A stretch of DNA of 64,000 nt, from positions 62,001 to 126,000 of the forward strand of contig CAWFMT010000001.1 of NCBI GenBank assembly GCA_963817075.1, written 5' to 3'. The notes beneath the pieces were generated by a model, which saw nothing but the letters and a program-made list of their open reading frames with translations, was not told the DNA's origin and made no database searches. A program made the position numbers and the translations under genes. Below, one piece after another: positions 41,379 to 50,036 of this stretch (the stretch's first letter is position 1; each line of letters starts with the position of its first letter). Source of the DNA: DASPKM01 sp963817075 (GTDB taxonomy: Bacteria > Bacteroidota > Bacteroidia > Chitinophagales > Chitinophagaceae).

Positions 41379-41386
41379 TATATTTG
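41379..41386 (+). promoter_or_regulatory. -7 promoter box TATATTTG (near-leaderless)
   Basis: A perfect match. ATG 41393 begins six bases later, so the transcript has essentially no leader. A TTG at 41384 inside the box is rejected as a start. Confidence 0.6.
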
Positions 41387-41392
41387 AATTCA

Positions 41393-42031
41393 ATGAAAAG
41401 ATTTTTACTTTTTTCCCTTTTAATTTTCGCTGGTTTTGGATATGCTGCAAAGGCACAGTTTGAAAAGCTGAAAGACTCTGTAGTTCAACTCTATGGAGTA
41501 GTTATGACTGCTGATAGCCTTCGTGGAATTCCTGCTGTGAGTGTGGTTGTGAAAGGACAAAACCGGGGAACAATAACAAATGAGCAAGGCGTCTTTTCAA
41601 TTGTTGTATTAAAAGGGGATCAGGTTGAGTTTACAAGCATTGGATATAAGCCCAAACTTGTCCTGATTCCGAAAGATCTTGAAGGCAACCAATTTAGTGT
41701 TATCCAATTAATGATCACTGATACCGTCTATCTTCCTGCCACGATCATAAGACCCAGGCCCACCAAGGAGCAATTTGAAAGAGATTTCGTGAACACCAAT
41801 ATACCTGCTGACGACCTTGAGATTGCCCGACAGAACACTGAAGAATCCAAGAGAAGGATCCTGGTAAGATCACTCCCTGCTGATGGTCGCGAAGGCGCCA
41901 ATTACGTTTTGCGCAACCAGGCTAACCGTTATTACTCAGCTGGCCAGGCACCACCTCAGAATATTTTTAATCCATTCGCCTGGGCTGAATTTATCGAAGC
42001 CTGGAAGAGAGGCGACTTTAGGAAGAAGTAA
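41393..42031 (+). CDS. Exported protein with carboxypeptidase regulatory-like domain
   Basis: 212 residues with a signal peptide (cleavage near AKA-QF, residue 22). The first half is a CarboxypepD_reg-like beta-sandwich: VVMTADSLRGIPAVSVVVKG, GTITNEQGVFSI and VEFTSIGYKP. The same domain forms the N-terminus of TonB-dependent SusC-like receptors, but no plug or barrel follows here. The second half (about 120-212) is a charged, helical tail ending in EAWKRGDFRKK. Such stand-alone proteins are frequent in Bacteroidota and of unknown function. Confidence 0.85.
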   Translation: MKRFLLFSLLIFAGFGYAAKAQFEKLKDSVVQLYGVVMTADSLRGIPAVSVVVKGQNRGTITNEQGVFSIVVLKGDQVEFTSIGYKPKLVLIPKDLEGNQFSVIQLMITDTVYLPATIIRPRPTKEQFERDFVNTNIPADDLEIARQNTEESKRRILVRSLPADGREGANYVLRNQANRYYSAGQAPPQNIFNPFAWAEFIEAWKRGDFRKK

Positions 42032-42034
42032 CTC

Positions 42035-42087
42035 AAATTTTGAAATTTTGTTCCTTCGCTATGCAGAATTGGGAAATTGGGAAAATG
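42035..42087. repeat. Dispersed 45-53-bp element, left flank of the GNAT gene
   Basis: Reads ATTTTGAAATTTTGTTCC, TTCGCTATGCAG, AATTGGGAAATTGGGAAAAT. It is the near reverse complement of 42724-42768 and is homologous to 9511-9562. Confidence 0.7.
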
Positions 42088-42106
42088 AGTTATTCTAATT
42101 CGAAAC

Positions 42107-42658
42107 TCAACTCCAATCCCATAGCACTACAGCCCATTCGTCCAAACTATCACGATACTTATCAATTGTAATAAATCCTACTCGTTCATGTGCACGAAGT
42201 GATCGGTGGTTGCGGGTTGACACCTCCGTTAGTATTAGATCGAAGGAATTCTTATATGTTTCCTTGTGATGGTTGTATAAAAGATCGAATACACCGAGCC
42301 CACGGTATTTCTTATCGATGCAAATCTGACCCATTGCATAAAACTCATAATTATCAAGGGCCTTACCATTCCATTTCAATTTATCAAAGCTGGCAAACAT
42401 TGGCTCAAGTGGAGGAAATATAGAGCGACATTCCTTCAACATAACAAGCGCATAACCGACCACATTATCATCATCTCTTACAATAATGCTTGGAGCCAAG
42501 GCATGCATTTGTTTCAATACATCGAAACTATGCTCCATGGTCACAAATCCTTGGGAGCGAAATTCTTCATCTGAAATATTACGGATGAGATTTGCCTGTT
42601 GCAAGTCAAGAATCTGTTTAAGTTGGGCATCTGTTGTTACTAAATCTGGAACCAACAT
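42107..42658 (-). CDS. GNAT-family N-acetyltransferase
   Basis: 183 residues. The acetyl-CoA binding core is recognisable: YAMGQICIDKKYRGLGVFDLL around residue 110-130 with the RGLG pyrophosphate loop, then LTEVSTRNHRSLRAHERVGF. N-terminal residues 1-60 are helical. The substrate is unknown. The gene is bracketed by a pair of inverted 45-53-bp repeats and separates the sugar-catabolic operon from the preceding genes. Confidence 0.88.
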   Translation of the reverse strand: MLVPDLVTTDAQLKQILDLQQANLIRNISDEEFRSQGFVTMEHSFDVLKQMHALAPSIIVRDDDNVVGYALVMLKECRSIFPPLEPMFASFDKLKWNGKALDNYEFYAMGQICIDKKYRGLGVFDLLYNHHKETYKNSFDLILTEVSTRNHRSLRAHERVGFITIDKYRDSLDEWAVVLWDWS

Positions 42659-42723
42659 GGCAGATCAGTTTCTCGTTGAATGTTTTAATCTGTTGAACGT
42701 TCGTTATTGTTAGAAAAATTTCG

Positions 42724-42768
42724 CATTTTCCCAATCCTGAGCATAGCGAAGAAACCAAATTCCAAAAT
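42724..42768. repeat. Dispersed 45-bp element, right flank of the GNAT gene
   Basis: CATTTTCCCAATCCTGAGCA, TAGCGAAGAAACCAAATTCC, AAAAT. Inverted relative to the left-flank copy, which it matches at most positions apart from an internal gap. It ends one base before the stop codon of the fucose-dehydrogenase-type gene. Confidence 0.7.
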
Positions 42769-43548
42769 CTAGATTGCCCGATCAAGATGCACATAACCTC
42801 CATCAACATGAATGATCTGGCCGGTAGTGTGGCTGGATCTTTCTGATAACAAGAACGCAACCGCATTAGCAATCTCTTCGGCGGTTGTCATCCTGTTTTC
42901 CAGTGGAATTTTCTTATTGATCGCAGCAATTGTTTCAGCAGGGTTAGGAACTGTGCTGATCCATTTTTCATAAAGTGGTGTCCAGCATTCAGCCACAACA
43001 ATTGCATTCACTCTTATTCTATACTTCAATAATTCAACAGCCCATTCACGCGTTAATGCATTTCTCCCTCCATTCGCAGCTGCGTATGCTGAGGTACCTC
43101 CCTGTCCGGTTTCAGCAGTTTTCGAAGTAATATTTACAATTGCCCCTTTAGATTTTTTTAAATACGGAAGGGCGTGTTGCGCCATTAGATAATAATGGAC
43201 AAGGTTCTTGTGTATTGATTCCATGAACCGTTCATATGATCCATTTTCAAGATTTACACCATCGTTTACTCCCGCATTGTTTACCAGTCCATCTATTCTT
43301 CCAAATTGCTTCACGACTTCATCAACTGCCTTTTTCGAATTTTCTGGCTTCGTCAATTCTGCAACTGTCTGAAATGCTTTGCCACCGGCAGTTTCAATTT
43401 CGAGAACCGCTTTCAGGTTATCTTCTTCATTCCGTCCAATAATAAAAGGCATGGCACCTTCCTTAGCCAACACATGGGCGATACCCAAACCAATTCCCTT
43501 GGCGCCACCGGTCACTACGATCACTTTATCAATTAGATTCAAATCCAT
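42769..43548 (-). CDS. SDR, L-fucose dehydrogenase type, with Lys-to-Asn at the active site
   Basis: 259 residues from ATG 43548. Cofactor motif TGGAKGIG, NNAG, and the family stretch NALTREWAVELL...RVNAIVVAECWTPLYEKW typical of L-fucose dehydrogenases (FucX-like), which oxidise L-fucose to the lactone. The active-site Tyr is present (SAYAAANGG), but the Lys four residues later is Asn; the codon AAT is unambiguous. It lies seven bases after the lactonase gene and is the last gene of the catabolic operon, matching the next step of the pathway. Confidence 0.85.
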   Translation of the reverse strand: MDLNLIDKVIVVTGGAKGIGLGIAHVLAKEGAMPFIIGRNEEDNLKAVLEIETAGGKAFQTVAELTKPENSKKAVDEVVKQFGRIDGLVNNAGVNDGVNLENGSYERFMESIHKNLVHYYLMAQHALPYLKKSKGAIVNITSKTAETGQGGTSAYAAANGGRNALTREWAVELLKYRIRVNAIVVAECWTPLYEKWISTVPNPAETIAAINKKIPLENRMTTAEEIANAVAFLLSERSSHTTGQIIHVDGGYVHLDRAI

Positions 43549-43555
43549 ATTATAA

Positions 43556-44383
43556 TTATAAATGATAAAAATCCCTTGCATTCAACCCCCATAACAATTT
43601 CCTTTCAGCTTCTGTTAAATGAGATGTATTAGTTTCTACAGCTTCACATACCTGTTCGAATGTCCCGGCGACCAGACAAACCGGCCAATCACTTCCAAAC
43701 ATTACCCGATTTATTCCAAAGCTCTCTATCGCAACATCAATATATTTCTTCAGGTCCAAGGGCTTCCAGTTTTTCCAATGGGCCTCAGTGATCATTCCCG
43801 AGATTTTGCAATAAACATTACCAAAACCCGCAATTGCCTGAATATCCCTTTTCCATTCATCAATCAAACCATCTTTGATGTAAGGTTTTGCAAGATGATC
43901 TATCACAAAAGGATGCGACGGAAATCGTTTTACGAATTGGTAAACCGCTCTAAGTTGCTGAGGTTTTACAAGGATATCGTAGGTTAAATTGTATTTGCGA
44001 AGAAGGCTAATGCCATTGCAAAAATCATCTCTGAAAAGAAAAGATTCATCGGGTTCTGCCTGAACAATATGTCTGATTCCTTTAAGCTTTTTGAATCCTG
44101 AAAAATATTCCAATCGCTCTTCCACGTTCTTATTCCGCAGATCAACCCATCCAACAACAGCGCGGATAAAATCTTCCCCTTCTGCAAGTTCGAGTAGAAA
44201 TTTAGTCTCGTTTTCAGATTGATCGGCCTGCACACTGACACAACCATGAAATCCATTCCTTTCCAGCACTGGTTGCAGATCATGCGGCATAAAATCACGC
44301 TGAATGGATTTCATCTCATCGGTGATCCATGAATCTCTAACTGGTTCATACCGCCAGAAGTGCTGGTGTGAATCTATTTTCAT
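43556..44383 (-). CDS. Amidohydrolase-2 sugar lactonase (fuconolactonase type)
   Basis: 275 residues of the amidohydrolase superfamily lactonase group. The first metal motif is DSHQHFWRY; later come GIRHIVQAEPDE, VIDHLAKP, and FGSDWPVC with the conserved Asp. Such enzymes open L-fucono-, L-rhamnono- or L-galactono-lactones to the acid. The stop/start overlap (ATGA) with the FAH gene upstream and the dehydrogenase directly downstream place it at the second step of an oxidative deoxysugar pathway. The exact sugar is inferred from context. Confidence 0.9.
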   Translation of the reverse strand: MKIDSHQHFWRYEPVRDSWITDEMKSIQRDFMPHDLQPVLERNGFHGCVSVQADQSENETKFLLELAEGEDFIRAVVGWVDLRNKNVEERLEYFSGFKKLKGIRHIVQAEPDESFLFRDDFCNGISLLRKYNLTYDILVKPQQLRAVYQFVKRFPSHPFVIDHLAKPYIKDGLIDEWKRDIQAIAGFGNVYCKISGMITEAHWKNWKPLDLKKYIDVAIESFGINRVMFGSDWPVCLVAGTFEQVCEAVETNTSHLTEAERKLLWGLNARDFYHL

Positions 44384-45237
44384 GTTTTAGTCCATTCCTT
44401 TGCAACCTGACGGCTGCTGCCTAATCCATCAATACCTAATTCAATCACATCACCAGGTTTAATATAGACAGGTTCGGGCTTTTGGCCCAAGCCAACGCCA
44501 GCCGGAGTTCCGGTAGAAATAAGATCCCCAGGCAAGAGTGTCATAAATTGACTCAGATAAGAAACAAGAAATGGAACCTTGAAGATCAGGTTTGAAGTAG
44601 TACCATCCTGCATCATATTTCCATTCACTTTCAACCACAACCGAAGATTATCTACATCATTCATTTCATCTTTTGTTGACAACCATGGCCCAAGTGGAGC
44701 GAAACTGTCGCAGCTCTTTCCCTTTACCCATTGCCCTCCCCTTTCTAATTGATACTCTCTCTCACTATAATCGTTGTGAAGTGCATATCCGGCCACATAG
44801 TCCAGTGCATCAGCTTCTTCAACATAAGAAGCTCGTTTTCCAATTACAACCATCAACTCAACTTCCCAATCTGTTTTTTTGCTATTTCTTGGAATGATGA
44901 GATCATCATTCGGTCCTACTAAGGAAGTAGTAGCCTTGAAAAAGATAATAGGTTCCTTGGGAGGTTGCGCATTGGTTTCTCTTGCATGTTCAATATAGTT
45001 CAACCCGATGCATATAATCTTGGATGGCCTTGCTACAGGTGATGCCCATCTTGCTGAATCAGGAACAAGTGGAAGTTTTTCCAACCCATCCAGCAATTTA
45101 TTCAGGCGATCTATTCCAGAAGAAGCAAAAAATTCTTCGTTGAAATCTCTGACCATCGAGGATAGATCATATCTTTTTCCATCTTTGAATATTCCTGGCT
45201 TTTCATTTCCGGATTCGCCAAATCGTATTAGTTTCAT
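44380..45237 (-). CDS. FAH-family hydrolase (2,4-diketo-3-deoxy-sugar acid)
   Basis: 285 residues. C-terminal fumarylacetoacetase-like domain (about 70-280) with the metal-binding DWEVELMVVIG, ICIGLNYIEHA and STGTPAGVG. The family includes 2,4-diketo-3-deoxy-L-fuconate hydrolase, which splits its substrate to pyruvate and lactate; the neighbouring genes (fucose-type dehydrogenase, lactonase, second SDR) favour this role, but other FAH substrates are possible. Overlaps the lactonase gene by four bases. Confidence 0.88.
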   Translation of the reverse strand: MKLIRFGESGNEKPGIFKDGKRYDLSSMVRDFNEEFFASSGIDRLNKLLDGLEKLPLVPDSARWASPVARPSKIICIGLNYIEHARETNAQPPKEPIIFFKATTSLVGPNDDLIIPRNSKKTDWEVELMVVIGKRASYVEEADALDYVAGYALHNDYSEREYQLERGGQWVKGKSCDSFAPLGPWLSTKDEMNDVDNLRLWLKVNGNMMQDGTTSNLIFKVPFLVSYLSQFMTLLPGDLISTGTPAGVGLGQKPEPVYIKPGDVIELGIDGLGSSRQVAKEWTKT

Positions 45238-45245
45238 TCGAAAAT

Positions 45246-45310
45246 TTTTAAATTTCGAGTTTGGAGTTAAGGTCTCAACTCGAAACCCGAAACTCTAAAC
45301 CCGAAATTCT
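45246..45310. repeat. GAGTTTGGAGTT / AACTCGAAACCCGAAACTC repeat inside the operon
   Basis: AATTTCGAGTTTGGAGTTAA and its approximate complement CTCAACTCGAAACCCGAAAC fill the gap between the SDR stop and the FAH start. Related to the 20330 repeat. Confidence 0.55.
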
Positions 45311-46075
45311 TTAAGTATTAAGTTTTATAAATCCTCCGTCGATCGGGTAATCATTTCCAGTTATGAATGCTGCCTCATCGCTACACAGGTACAATGCCAT
45401 GTATGCAATTTCATCTGGTGTACCCATCCTTCCAATTGGTTGTGATTTGGATAATTTATCAAACATTTCCTGCTCTTTTCCTGCGTAATTCGCTTTGATA
45501 AATCCATCCACAAATGGTGTGTGCACTCTTGCTGGTGAAATGGAATTGCACCTGATCCTGTCATGAATATAATCTCGCGCAACAGAGAGTGTCATTGACA
45601 TTACAGCACCCTTCGCTGTGCTATATGCAAATCTATCAGTGAGTCCAACGAGTCCAGCGACGGATCCAAGATTAAGAATACAGCCTCCTCCATTCTTCTT
45701 CATCGCGGGAATTACCTCATGAATGCAGTTATAAACCCCTTTGACATTTACATTCATCACCCGGTCAAAATCTTCTTCAGAAGTATTTTCAGCCTTACCA
45801 ACATGAGCAATTCCTGCATTATTGACAAGAATATCAATCAGACCAATTTTTTGAAACACTTCCCGGACCTCCAGTTGACTAGTTACATTGCAAACATGAG
45901 CCTCTGCATACCCCCCATCCTTTTTGATTTCACCTGTTGTAGCCTCTGCATTTTGCTTATCTAAATCAAGGATATGGATATTAGCTCCCTGCTTTGCGAA
46001 TAGAAGCGAAATGGCCTTTCCTATACCGGAGCCTCCGCCTGTAACAATTACACTTTTATTTTTTAATGAAAACAT
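45311..46075 (-). CDS. SDR, probable 2-keto-3-deoxy-L-fuconate dehydrogenase
   Basis: 254 residues with complete SDR motifs: TGGGSGIG near residue 12, NNAG, Ser in LGSVAG, and an intact active site YSTAK. C-terminal IDGGF. Located between the FucP-type transporter and the FAH hydrolase. In the oxidative L-fucose pathway a 2-keto-3-deoxy-L-fuconate 4-dehydrogenase makes exactly the substrate of such a hydrolase, so this assignment follows from context; sequence alone shows only a classical SDR. Confidence 0.85.
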   Translation of the reverse strand: MFSLKNKSVIVTGGGSGIGKAISLLFAKQGANIHILDLDKQNAEATTGEIKKDGGYAEAHVCNVTSQLEVREVFQKIGLIDILVNNAGIAHVGKAENTSEEDFDRVMNVNVKGVYNCIHEVIPAMKKNGGGCILNLGSVAGLVGLTDRFAYSTAKGAVMSMTLSVARDYIHDRIRCNSISPARVHTPFVDGFIKANYAGKEQEMFDKLSKSQPIGRMGTPDEIAYMALYLCSDEAAFITGNDYPIDGGFIKLNT

Positions 46076-46090
46076 TTATGGCTTTTTTAG

Positions 46091-46139
46091 GCTTAACCGC
46101 AAAGACGCAAGGGCGCGATGATACGCAAGGAGTCCTTCC
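46091..46139. repeat. NGCAAAG-type element between operon genes
   Basis: GCTTAACCGCAAAGACGCAA then GGGCGCG and GGAGTCC. It ends three bases before the stop codon of the transporter gene. Confidence 0.6.
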
Positions 46140-46141
46140 AG

Positions 46142-47419
46142 TTAACCAATATGATTTCTAATTTTATACCCCTTCCATCCAAAATACAAAACCACAAAAA
46201 AGCAAAGCAATGGAACGATGTAAGCATTCTGCATGCTTCCAGTTGCGTCAGAGATCATTCCCATGAATAATGGAATGATTGCCCCTCCTACAATTGACAT
46301 AACGATAAATGATGAAGCTATTTTGCTTTCTTCGCCAAGTCCTTTTATTCCAAGAGCAAATATGGTGGGAAACATGATCGACATAAAAAATGGGGTGGCC
46401 ATCACTGCGTATACGGCAATGTCTCCCTTCGTAGCAAGTGCAACTGTAAGCAGAAGAACGTTGATCACTGAATATAGTGTGAGCAAAAAAGCTGGTCTTA
46501 GATATTTCATGAGGAAGGTTCCTGTAAATCTTCCCAGCATGAATCCAACCATTGCTATCGAACCCCATAAATAAGCAGCCTCTTTCTCGGGCATATTCAT
46601 TGCAAATTTCGAGAACCTGATAAAAAAACTTCCAACGCCTACTTGTGCTCCAACATAGAAGAATTGAGCAATGACAGCCCAGGTTACATGAGGATGTCTA
46701 AAGATCTTCAAGGAAAAAGCATGCTTATCCTCACCCGCATCGCTTTCCTTTATTTCTGGAAGCTTGGTTGCAAAAAAGAAAATCGTGACAAGGAATACCA
46801 CAGATGCGATTACTATGTATGGAACTTTCACTGTGCTAGCTTCATAGTTTAAATACTCAACCAATTGTTGGGAAGACATATTTTTCAATTGCGCTTCCGT
46901 ATGTTCAATTCCTGACAAAATGAATTTGCCCCCAATAATTGGAGCTATGAATGCGCCCACTCCATTGAATGATTGCGCAAAATTTAGCCGCTGCTCGGAA
47001 GTTTCTTTATCGCCCAGTTTGGTTATGTACGGATTTGCAACAGTTTCAAGGAAGGTTGCGCCACTGGCGATAATGAACAAGGCAATCAGAAAAAATAGAT
47101 ATGATCTGGTATCTGCAGCAGGCACAAAAAGTAGAGATCCTATTCCATAAAGTATTAATCCGAACAAAATGCCTTTCTTATATCCATACTTATGCATAAA
47201 CCACCCTGCGGGGAGCGCCATTAGAAAATAACCGAGATAAACTGCGGAATCTATTAAGGCCGATTGCGTATCTGTCAACTGACAGGCTTTCTTCAAATGG
47301 GGAATGAGAATTGGATTGATGTTATGCAAGAATGCCCAGAGGAAAAATAAAGATGTAACAAGAATAAAAGGGATCAGGTATCGGTTCCTCTTCTGATTCG
47401 CATCCTGGGTTGAAGGCAT
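46142..47419 (-). CDS. FucP-type sugar:H+ symporter (MFS)
   Basis: 425 residues with twelve predicted transmembrane helices. The family signature of L-fucose permeases is clear: FLETVANPYIT with the conserved Glu, QSFNGVGAFIAPI, YVGAQVGVGSFFIRF and PTIFALGIKGLG. Near the N-terminus the E. coli FucP Asp46 position seems to be Pro (HNINPILIPHL), which may alter proton coupling or specificity; alignment is needed. It lies ten bases after the mutarotase gene. Fucose, another 6-deoxysugar or a sugar acid could be the cargo. Confidence 0.88.
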   Translation of the reverse strand: MPSTQDANQKRNRYLIPFILVTSLFFLWAFLHNINPILIPHLKKACQLTDTQSALIDSAVYLGYFLMALPAGWFMHKYGYKKGILFGLILYGIGSLLFVPAADTRSYLFFLIALFIIASGATFLETVANPYITKLGDKETSEQRLNFAQSFNGVGAFIAPIIGGKFILSGIEHTEAQLKNMSSQQLVEYLNYEASTVKVPYIVIASVVFLVTIFFFATKLPEIKESDAGEDKHAFSLKIFRHPHVTWAVIAQFFYVGAQVGVGSFFIRFSKFAMNMPEKEAAYLWGSIAMVGFMLGRFTGTFLMKYLRPAFLLTLYSVINVLLLTVALATKGDIAVYAVMATPFFMSIMFPTIFALGIKGLGEESKIASSFIVMSIVGGAIIPLFMGMISDATGSMQNAYIVPLLCFFVVLYFGWKGYKIRNHIG

Positions 47420-47429
47420 TCTTAGTTAT

Positions 47430-47768
47430 TTATAGTTCGAAAATTTTATCCATCAGTATCCATTTCTCCCCTGGTTTTGCCGAAGGAAGTGCTTGCTGAT
47501 ATTTCCACATAAGTTTTTCCCATTCCTGAACACGAGGATTTGCCTTATCTATTTCTGATTTCTTTTCAAATGAAAAGTCTTTGTCCACTTCCATGATCAT
47601 GAATAGTCTGCTCTCCACCCGATATATCTCTAACTTTTGAATTCCTGCCGACGTAATGCTTGCAAGTACTTCTGGCCAGACAGATTTATGATGTTCCTCA
47701 TACTGCCTGATAAGCTCCGGATCGTTTTTCAGATCTAATGCCAGGCAGAAGCGCAATGTCCGGTCCAT
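47430..47768 (-). CDS. L-rhamnose/L-fucose mutarotase family (DUF718)
   Basis: 112 residues of the RhaM/DUF718 fold. Conserved pieces are the N-terminal RFCLALDLK, EEHHKSVWPEVL with the catalytic histidine, YRVESRLFMIME and the tail around WEKLMWKYQ. These enzymes interconvert anomers of L-rhamnose or L-fucose so that the right anomer meets the dehydrogenase. Three bases separate it from uxuA and ten from the transporter. Confidence 0.9.
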   Translation of the reverse strand: MDRTLRFCLALDLKNDPELIRQYEEHHKSVWPEVLASITSAGIQKLEIYRVESRLFMIMEVDKDFSFEKKSEIDKANPRVQEWEKLMWKYQQALPSAKPGEKWILMDKIFEL

Positions 47769-47771
47769 ATC

Positions 47772-49025
47772 TTAAAGGCTGGATTGCTTTTGGAAATTTG
47801 ACTTACGGGTATTACCATTATCGCGATTGAGATGCATTCCTCTTGAAATCCCGAGTTCCAGTCCGCGCAGTTCAGCAAGACCTCTTAGTCGGCCTATGGC
47901 AGAATAGCCAGGATTGGTTTTCTTCTTGAGATCATCAAGCATCTGGTGTCCATGGTCAGGACGCATCGGGATACTCAATCTGCGGTCTTGCATCACATTC
48001 AGGATCTCTTTGACCACAGCATACATATCTACATCGCCATCCAGATGATTATCCTCAAAAAAATCTCCTAATTCATTTCTTCTTGTACTTCGTAAATGAA
48101 TAAAATTGATCCTGTCGCCAAATTCTTTTATTATTTCAGTTAAATTATTATCTGGCCTTACCCCAAAGGAACCGGTACAAAAACAGAGACCATTATTCAA
48201 TGATGGAACTGCCTTAACGAGTGCTCCAAAATCTTCTGCGGTAGATACGACTCTTGGCAATCCAAGAATGCTGTATGGCGGATCATCAGGGTGGATCACC
48301 ATTCTCACATTTGATTCATCTGCTACCGGAATAATCTGTTGGAGAAAGTAAATAAGATGCTTTCTTAATCGCGAAGCATCAATTCCTTTATAGGTATCCA
48401 ATGCTTGCTGAAAATGCTCAAGGGTAAAACTTTCCTCGCTGCCAGGCAGACCGGCAATAATATTCCTTTGCAATTGTTTTCTTTCCTCTTCTGACATCGC
48501 TTCAAGTCGGGCCTGTGCACGAGAGATCTCTTCCCATGAATAATCATCGCCTGCATTGGTTCGCTTCAGAATAAAAACATCGAAAGCAACAAAGGCATCG
48601 CGTTCAAACCTCAATGCTTTTGATCCATCAGGCATGGTGTAGCTGAGATCAGTTCTTGTCCAGTCGAGAACAGGCATGAAATTATAGGTAATGATATATA
48701 TGCCGCAGGATGCAAGATTGCGAATGGATTCCTTGTAGTTTTCAATAAAGCGTGAAAAATCGCCAGACTGGGTTTTAATTCCTTCATGGATCGGAACACT
48801 TTCAACAACACTCCATACCATTCCAGCATCTTCAATTTCCTTTTTCCTCTTTTCAATTTCTTCAACGCTCCAGACCTCTCCGTTAGGGATATGATGAAGA
48901 GCAGTTACTACGCCGGTGCATCCGGCCTGACGAATATCACTTAGACTAACAGGATCCTTTGGACCAAACCACCTCATGGTTTGTTGCATATGGAAGACAT
49001 CAGGAGTTAATTTTTTCAATGGCAA
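47772..49025 (-). CDS. uxuA: Mannonate dehydratase UxuA
   Basis: 417 residues; dehydrates D-mannonate to 2-keto-3-deoxygluconate in glucuronate breakdown. Typical segments are MRWFGPKDPVSL, TALHHIPNGEVW, IHPDDPP, the metal-binding FCTGSFGVRPDN, INFIHLRS and MRPDHGHQ. It is about 20 residues longer than E. coli UxuA because of a polar C-terminal tail after GLELGISRG. It stands between the fructuronate-reductase-type SDR and the mutarotase. Confidence 0.94.
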   Translation of the reverse strand: MPLKKLTPDVFHMQQTMRWFGPKDPVSLSDIRQAGCTGVVTALHHIPNGEVWSVEEIEKRKKEIEDAGMVWSVVESVPIHEGIKTQSGDFSRFIENYKESIRNLASCGIYIITYNFMPVLDWTRTDLSYTMPDGSKALRFERDAFVAFDVFILKRTNAGDDYSWEEISRAQARLEAMSEEERKQLQRNIIAGLPGSEESFTLEHFQQALDTYKGIDASRLRKHLIYFLQQIIPVADESNVRMVIHPDDPPYSILGLPRVVSTAEDFGALVKAVPSLNNGLCFCTGSFGVRPDNNLTEIIKEFGDRINFIHLRSTRRNELGDFFEDNHLDGDVDMYAVVKEILNVMQDRRLSIPMRPDHGHQMLDDLKKKTNPGYSAIGRLRGLAELRGLELGISRGMHLNRDNGNTRKSNFQKQSSL

Positions 49026-49049
49026 CGTTTTTAGAAATGATAACTTCTG

Positions 49050-49087
49050 GTGAACCTTGGCGCCTTTGCGCCTTAGCGGTTAAATCC
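49050..49087. repeat. NGCAAAG-type half element
   Basis: GGTGAACCTTGGCGCC, TTTGCGCCTTAGCGGTTAAA, between uxuA and the SDR gene. Confidence 0.55.
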
Positions 49088-49100
49088 TAAGAAATTTGAA

Positions 49101-49916
49101 TTAAACACCTCCGAAGATGGAAAATCCTCCATCAACACAAATCATTGATCCGGTCACAAATTGCGAAGCATCACTTAGCAACCATACAAGTGCCCCCTTC
49201 AGTTCATCAGGATGACCGAATCTTTTAAAGGGTGTTTGACGAATCACAGATTCACCTCTTTCGGTATATCCTCCTTCCTTTTTGGTCAACAGATAACGAT
49301 TCTGTTCTGTCAGGAAAAATCCCGGTGCAAGCGCATTCATCCTGATCTTATCTCCATGCCTCCTCGCCAATTCCACTGCGAACCATTGATTATAGCAATC
49401 TACGGCCGCCTTACCCATATTATAGCCCAGCACTTTTGTAATAGCTCTTTTTGAATTCATCGATGAAATATTTACAATACTGCCACCGCCGGCTTCTGCA
49501 ATGGCTTCCCCAAAAATCTGGGTGGGGAGTATTGTTCCCCACAGATTGATGTCCATTACTTTTTTCATCCCATCGATATTGATCTTGAAAATATCATCTT
49601 CAGGTTGAAGGACTCCTTCGGGCATATTTCCACCAGCTCCGTTTACCAATCCATCTATCTTCCCGAATTTTGATACAACTTTTTTTCGCGCCTCCATTAA
49701 CTGTTGCTCATCCAGAACATCAGCAACTAACGCAATTGCTTTTCCTCCCTTGCTATTGATAGCTTCCGCTCTCTCGTTTGCGACTGCCTCTTTCCTTCCT
49801 AGAATACCCACAGATCCACCGGCTTTTACGATTGCGTTCACGAATGCATCGCCAAGTATTCCTGTTCCGCCAGTCACAATGATCACCTTATCCTGTAATG
49901 AAAAGCTTTTATCCAT
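49101..49916 (-). CDS. SDR-type D-mannonate oxidoreductase (fructuronate reductase)
   Basis: 271 residues. Cofactor loop TGGTGILG, the distinctive NGAGGN in place of NNAG, Ser in NISSMNS and intact YNMGK. The NGAGGN motif and the position next to uxuA match the SDR enzymes that reduce D-fructuronate to D-mannonate (Bacillus YjmF type), which replace the unrelated UxuB of E. coli. A KduD-type role is less likely given this motif. A TAAAATGTAAAAT repeat separates it from kduI. Confidence 0.88.
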   Translation of the reverse strand: MDKSFSLQDKVIIVTGGTGILGDAFVNAIVKAGGSVGILGRKEAVANERAEAINSKGGKAIALVADVLDEQQLMEARKKVVSKFGKIDGLVNGAGGNMPEGVLQPEDDIFKINIDGMKKVMDINLWGTILPTQIFGEAIAEAGGGSIVNISSMNSKRAITKVLGYNMGKAAVDCYNQWFAVELARRHGDKIRMNALAPGFFLTEQNRYLLTKKEGGYTERGESVIRQTPFKRFGHPDELKGALVWLLSDASQFVTGSMICVDGGFSIFGGV

Positions 49917-49944
49917 AATAGAGTTGAACTTGAGAAACCAATTG

Positions 49945-50025
49945 AAAATTAAAAAGGTAAAATGTAAAATAATTCCCTCTTCTTCCTTTTCATTTTTAAT
50001 TTTTCATTTTAAATTTTACATTTCA
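49945..50025. repeat. GTAAAATGTAAAAT / ATTTTACATTTC inverted A/T repeat
   Basis: AAAAAGGTAAAATGTAAAAT on the left, TTTCATTTTAAATTTTACAT on the right, with CTCTTCTTCC in the loop. A long hairpin inside the operon, between kduI and the SDR. Confidence 0.6.
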
Positions 50026-50036
50026 AGACCACATAA

